8,179 nt of DNA from Gammaproteobacteria bacterium. GTDB lineage: Bacteria > Pseudomonadota > Gammaproteobacteria > Eutrophobiales > Eutrophobiaceae. Positions 5,551-8,179 of the stretch are shown here, piece by piece; within the stretch, counting starts at the first letter, position 1; every line of letters starts with the position of its first letter. Location of the stretch: NCBI GenBank assembly GCA_016198885.1, contig JACQHV010000148.1:1-8179 (forward strand). Direction: 5' to 3'. The translations under genes and the position numbers were made by a program. The notes under the pieces are model-generated. The model searched no databases, was not told the DNA's origin, and was given only the letters and a program-made list of their open reading frames with translations.

Positions 5551-6309
5551 TTAACCACGGCATTCCGCCAATATTTCTTTAGCAGATTTAATCACAAACA
5601 ATGTATCCACACCCACGGTAATCAATGTGAAACCTTTTTCAATATAGGGTTTTACAGCGTCTGTACTGACGCCAAAGATACCGAGTCTAATGCCTGCCCG
5701 CTGGCATGAATTCGCTGCTTTGTTGATGGCTTCCCTGACTTTTGGGTCTGAAACTTTTCCAATACAGCCCAGGCTGGCTGAGAGGTCATAGGGACCGATA
5801 AAGATGGCGTCAACACCCGCGATATTTGCAATCGATTCAATATTATCTATTGCCTGCTGGCTTTCTGCCTGAAGTATAACGGCCGTTTGTTTATTTGCGG
5901 CATTGATATAGTCCTCAAATGCCATGCCGTATTTATGCGCACGGCCGATACCCACACCACGGGACCCTTCAGGCGAATATTTGCAATATTGAACAATCTG
6001 TTTTGCCTGCTCAGGTGTATGGACTTGCGGCGCGATAATCCCGGCAGCGCCAATGTCGAGTGCCTTCTTGATCCATATTTCATCTCCTGAAGGAAGGCGG
6101 ATTACACATGGACATTGGCCCGCAGCCTGTAACATGGACTGGGCCTGTTCCGGATTGAACGCCCCATGCTCAGTGTCTATAAACAGCCAGTCAAACCCGG
6201 CTTCAGCAAGGATCTCTGTGATTGCAGGTGAGTTGAGACTGACCAGGCAGCCAATTAATAACTCACCGCTGCGCAATCTGTCCGCAAATGATTTATTGTT
6301 CTGTTGCAT
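5551..6309 (-). CDS. HpcH/HpaI-family class II aldolase (2-keto-3-deoxy acid aldolase, HpaI/GarL-like)
   Basis: Members of this family cleave or form 4-hydroxy-2-oxo acids with a divalent metal, giving pyruvate plus an aldehyde. The 252-residue length is standard for HpaI and GarL. The active-site residues are all visible at the HpaI positions: base His48 in FIDTEHGAF, Arg71 in CVIRLPSG, metal ligands Glu149 (ILQAES) and Asp175 (IFIGPYDLSASLG), plus YSPEGSRG (111-118). The E149 neighbourhood (QAES) differs from the common ETxE-like form, so substrate preference may differ. The ATG at 6309-6307 is clear, with only a weak purine-rich ribosome binding site. It is the first gene of the run down to the sirtuin and has a candidate promoter at 6383-6412. 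No dedicated catabolic genes for homoprotocatechuate or glucarate are nearby, so the physiological substrate is unknown. Confidence 0.9.
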   Translation of the reverse strand: MQQNNKSFADRLRSGELLIGCLVSLNSPAITEILAEAGFDWLFIDTEHGAFNPEQAQSMLQAAGQCPCVIRLPSGDEIWIKKALDIGAAGIIAPQVHTPEQAKQIVQYCKYSPEGSRGVGIGRAHKYGMAFEDYINAANKQTAVILQAESQQAIDNIESIANIAGVDAIFIGPYDLSASLGCIGKVSDPKVREAINKAANSCQRAGIRLGIFGVSTDAVKPYIEKGFTLITVGVDTLFVIKSAKEILAECRG

Positions 6310-6382
6310 TATTTTTCTTATCCGGGAAAACCGTACCTATATCATAGTCAGAATCTTTCTGATCATAAACGCATTTATGAAT

Positions 6383-6412
6383 GTTATCAGCAGACTCAGA
6401 TAGAAGTGTAAA
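6383..6412 (-). promoter_or_regulatory. Candidate promoter upstream of the aldolase operon
   Basis: On the minus strand a near-consensus -35 TTTACA (6412-6407) is followed after 18 bases by GATAAC (6388-6383, four of six -10 positions), giving a leader of about 65-70 bases before the aldolase ATG. A second -10-like TATGAT occurs closer to the gene. The 246-base gap at 6310-6555 is the largest gene-free stretch between operons in the right half, which fits a promoter here. This is a pattern match only. Confidence 0.35.
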
Positions 6413-6555
6413 CAACTCAGAACATTTTATATCGTGAGATGCGGGAGGCGAGTGGCATATGGAAGTCCTGAACATGTTCGTTCTGGCCTGTGTGATTCCA
6501 ACCGGTGGATGTGGTCCAGGATTTTATTCCCAAAGGGTTCCTTGTAATGTTTTGA

Positions 6556-6933
6556 TTACGATTTCAATATACCAATCGCCAGGATCAACCATGCAAAAAT
6601 AAATGCTGTGCCGCCGAAGGGTGTAATCGCACCGAGCCAGCGCAGATTCGTAATGCTTAATACATAGAGACTGCCGGAAAACAATACTATGCCGGCAAAC
6701 ATCAGCCAGCCGGACCATTTAAACCAGACTGAGGGAGGCAAGTTTAGTGCAATAAGACCGACAGCAATGATACCAAGTGCATGATAGAAGTGATAATGCA
6801 CACCGGTATTAAATATTGCCAACATGTCTTCAGTAAGACGCATTTTCAGTCCATGCGCTCCAAAGGCCCCTAAAAGTACGGCGAGCAGGGCATTCAGACT
6901 ACCGAGCAGAAGAAAAATTTTTGATAATTGCAA
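6556..6933 (-). CDS. DUF423 membrane protein (YgdD-like)
   Basis: This 125-residue integral membrane protein matches DUF423, whose E. coli member YgdD has similar length and no established function. Conserved family stretches are present: LGAFGAHGLK (21-30), NTGVHYHFYHALG (42-54), GIVLFSGSLY (81-90) and GAITPFGGTAFI (101-112). Four membrane helices are expected at roughly 5-25, 48-65, 73-94 and 99-122. The start is TTG at 6933-6931. It is well supported because AGGAAA (6939-6944) lies at good spacing upstream and no ATG or GTG fits the family N-terminus. That ribosome binding site overlaps the TAG stop of the methyltransferase-like gene, so the two are probably translationally coupled. It appears to be the last gene of the right-hand operon; I see no clear intrinsic terminator after it. 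Confidence 0.92.
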   Translation of the reverse strand: MQLSKIFLLLGSLNALLAVLLGAFGAHGLKMRLTEDMLAIFNTGVHYHFYHALGIIAVGLIALNLPPSVWFKWSGWLMFAGIVLFSGSLYVLSITNLRWLGAITPFGGTAFIFAWLILAIGILKS

Positions 6934-6938
6934 ACGTC

Positions 6939-6944
6939 TTTCCT
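6939..6944 (-). promoter_or_regulatory. Shine-Dalgarno site that decides the TTG start of the DUF423 gene
   Basis: AGGAAA on the minus strand, five bases before the TTG start at 6933 (seven from the AGGA core), supports that rare start codon. It shares bases with the TAG stop (6945-6943) of the upstream gene, an arrangement typical of translational coupling. Confidence 0.6.
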
Positions 6945-7758
6945 ATTCAGGTTTGATAAATTTGAGTGTCATGCGATCGCTTTCGCCGATGGCCGTATAT
7001 TTTTCCTTGTCCTTGTCACCCAGCCGGTAGGTGGGCGGTAGTGTCCAGACACCTTCAGGATGATCTTTGGTGTCTTTTGGATTGGCATTGATTTCATTCT
7101 TTGCAATTAATTTGAAACCGGACTTCTCCGCCAGTTCGATCAGATAGGCCTCAGGCACATAACCGTTTTTTGCGCTTGTCAATGGATCACTTCCCGGCTT
7201 GGCCCGGTGTTGTTCAACGCCGAGAATTCCGCCCGGCCTGGTAACGCGGAAGAAGGCCTTATAAATCTCTTCCGCTACTCCATCTTTGATCCAGTTGTGA
7301 GTATTGCGGAATGTCACCACCATATCCATTGAGTTATCCGCAATGGTGTCCAGATATTCTTTTGTATGAAATATCGTCACAATGACCTTGTCATATACCT
7401 GTGGATTTGCCCCAAGCTTTATGATGAATTCCTTGTGCATATTGGAGAGAAATTCCACTGGATAATCAGCGCCGAAGCTTGCGACAGCCAGTTCACCATT
7501 ATCTCTTAATACAGGCGCCAGTATTTCGGTATACCAGCCCTTGCCCGGCAATATCTCAAGTACATGCATATCGGGTTGCAGGCCAACAAACTGTAATGTC
7601 TCCTTTGGGTGCCGGTAAATATCGCGTGCGCTATTATTCTGTTCGCGATGCTGACCTGTAATTGCCTTGTCAAGCAATGCAGCGATATCTTCTGCAGAAT
7701 TGGTTGTGGGAATCAGTAATAAACATGTAACAACACAAATAAAAATTCTATTTATCAT
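6943..7758 (-). CDS. Exported class I SAM-methyltransferase-like protein (COG4798 type)
   Basis: From ATG at 7758 the protein has 271 residues and begins with a classical signal peptide: MINR, hydrophobic IFICVVTCLLLIP, then TTNSA before EDIAALLDKA. The mature part resembles predicted methyltransferases of the COG4798 type. It has a Rossmann motif I region VLEILPGKGWYTEIL (66-80), then RDNGELAVASFGADYP (85-100), the strand MDMVVTFRNTHNW (144-156) and VTRPGGILGVEQHR (172-185). Motif I carries PGKG in place of the usual GxGxG core. Longer starts exist: ATG at 7779, and GTG at 7827, which overlaps the preceding stop as GTGA. They add polar residues in front of the signal and have no ribosome binding site. 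A SAM-dependent enzyme in the periplasm would lack its cofactor, so the substrate and even the activity are open. It sits nine bases before the DUF423 start. Confidence 0.82.
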   Translation of the reverse strand: MINRIFICVVTCLLLIPTTNSAEDIAALLDKAITGQHREQNNSARDIYRHPKETLQFVGLQPDMHVLEILPGKGWYTEILAPVLRDNGELAVASFGADYPVEFLSNMHKEFIIKLGANPQVYDKVIVTIFHTKEYLDTIADNSMDMVVTFRNTHNWIKDGVAEEIYKAFFRVTRPGGILGVEQHRAKPGSDPLTSAKNGYVPEAYLIELAEKSGFKLIAKNEINANPKDTKDHPEGVWTLPPTYRLGDKDKEKYTAIGESDRMTLKFIKPE

Positions 7759-7823
7759 TTTTACTGTAATATCAATCATTTTGTCTAATGATTTATTTCT
7801 TGTAGTTTGTGACTTGTAACTTA

Positions 7824-8179
7824 TCACTTTTTATTGAGTAATTTAAACAGGGCAATCATGTCATCATCACCGTATCCCGCTCTTTCAGCATTTGTATAAA
7901 TTGATTCCACGGCGGTCAATAGCGGTAAACCGCTGTCCGTTTTATCAGTCGTGAGTGCAAGCCTGACGTCCTTCAGCATATTTTTGACGGAGAATTGCGG
8001 CGAGAATTCCCGTTGCCGGAATTTTGGTTCCTTGATCTCACTCAGATTGTTCCAGGCGGTGTTGTTTCTCAGAACCTGGAAGAAAGAATCGGGATCAATG
8101 CCGGCGCGTTCGGCGGAGGCGAAACTTTCACTTAGCGCCTCGATTTGCATGTCAATATTTAGGTTCTTGGCAAGCTTTA
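7824..8179 (-). CDS. Beta-hydroxyacid dehydrogenase (3-hydroxyisobutyrate dehydrogenase family), C-terminal part; gene runs off the right edge
   Basis: The reading frame is open to the window edge, so only about 117 C-terminal residues are seen and the start lies outside. The visible part is the all-helical C-terminal domain of the 6-phosphogluconate/3-hydroxyisobutyrate dehydrogenase superfamily. It begins with KLAKNLNIDMQIEALSESFASAERAG, which fits the conserved KxxxN segment that holds the catalytic lysine (here codon 8177-8175), followed by PDSFFQVL, FSPQFSVKNMLKDVRLAL and SGLPLLTAVESIY. The stretch FxxxxxxKDxxLA is typical of this NAD(P)-dependent family, which oxidises beta-hydroxyacids or reduces succinic semialdehyde and similar compounds. 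The N-terminal NAD(P)-binding Rossmann domain is missing from the window, so cofactor and substrate cannot be judged. A methionine at 8150 is internal, not the start. It precedes the exported methyltransferase-like gene in the same direction. Confidence 0.88.
   Translation of the reverse strand, partial: KLAKNLNIDMQIEALSESFASAERAGIDPDSFFQVLRNNTAWNNLSEIKEPKFRQREFSPQFSVKNMLKDVRLALTTDKTDSGLPLLTAVESIYTNAERAGYGDDDMIALFKLLNKK

Noticed and set aside
6293..6475. Minus-strand 60-codon frame upstream of the aldolase
   Set aside because: It covers the predicted promoter, overlaps the aldolase start out of frame, and its composition (MFRTSICHSPPASHD...) shows no protein pattern.
6490..6556. Intrinsic terminator after the DUF423 gene
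   Set aside because: Only weak pairings (CTGG.CC with GG.CCAG, and CCC/GGG) are present, with no T-run on the minus strand after them.
7790..7827. GTG at 7827 as the start of the methyltransferase-like protein
   Set aside because: It overlaps the preceding stop (GTGA), which is attractive, but it has no ribosome binding site and puts 23 polar residues in front of an otherwise ideal signal peptide. I preferred ATG 7758 and noted the alternatives.

Overview
The window looks like a chromosomal stretch from a gammaproteobacterium of moderate GC content. I infer this from the protein families present (PBP4-type DacB, YedK-like SRAP protein, DUF423, DUF2007, a HpaI/GarL-like aldolase) and from the style of the intergenic repeats; I cannot name the genus. 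Every convincing gene lies on the minus strand, so the reading order is from high to low coordinates.

Layout in transcription order. (1) At 8179-6556 the C-terminal part of a beta-hydroxyacid (3-hydroxyisobutyrate-type) dehydrogenase runs in from the right edge. It is followed closely by an exported methyltransferase-like protein and a DUF423 membrane protein whose ribosome binding site overlaps the preceding stop codon. (2) At 6555-6310 is a 246-base gap with a plausible promoter. (3) At 6309-3085 is a tight five-gene run: HpcH/HpaI aldolase, a small coiled-coil protein with a C-terminal membrane anchor, an unrecognised three-helix membrane protein with a large soluble domain, a DUF2007 protein with a zinc-ribbon tail, and a Sir2 deacylase. 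The genes overlap or are spaced by about 20 bases or less, so co-transcription is likely. (4) At 3003-1561 is dacB (D-Ala-D-Ala carboxypeptidase/endopeptidase), preceded by an 81-base leader with a perfect stem-loop. (5) At 1428-977 is a two-gene toxin-antitoxin module whose toxin starts at TTG inside the antitoxin stop (TTGA overlap), with a good sigma70-type promoter. (6) At 890-252 is a SRAP/YedK-type abasic-site protein. (7) At 1-251 there is no gene; the stretch is a mosaic of stem-loops and imperfect hairpin repeats. A related copy lies at the 3' end of dacB (1512-1566).

Most of the window is housekeeping: peptidoglycan trimming, protein deacylation, aldol chemistry and DNA-lesion protection. 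The parts that deserve a second look are the covarying hairpin repeats at gene 3' ends, the unknown membrane-protein pair between the aldolase and sirtuin genes, the signal peptide on a SAM-methyltransferase fold, and the uncertain start of the sirtuin. I saw no CRISPR array, tRNA, rRNA, insertion sequence or phage gene.
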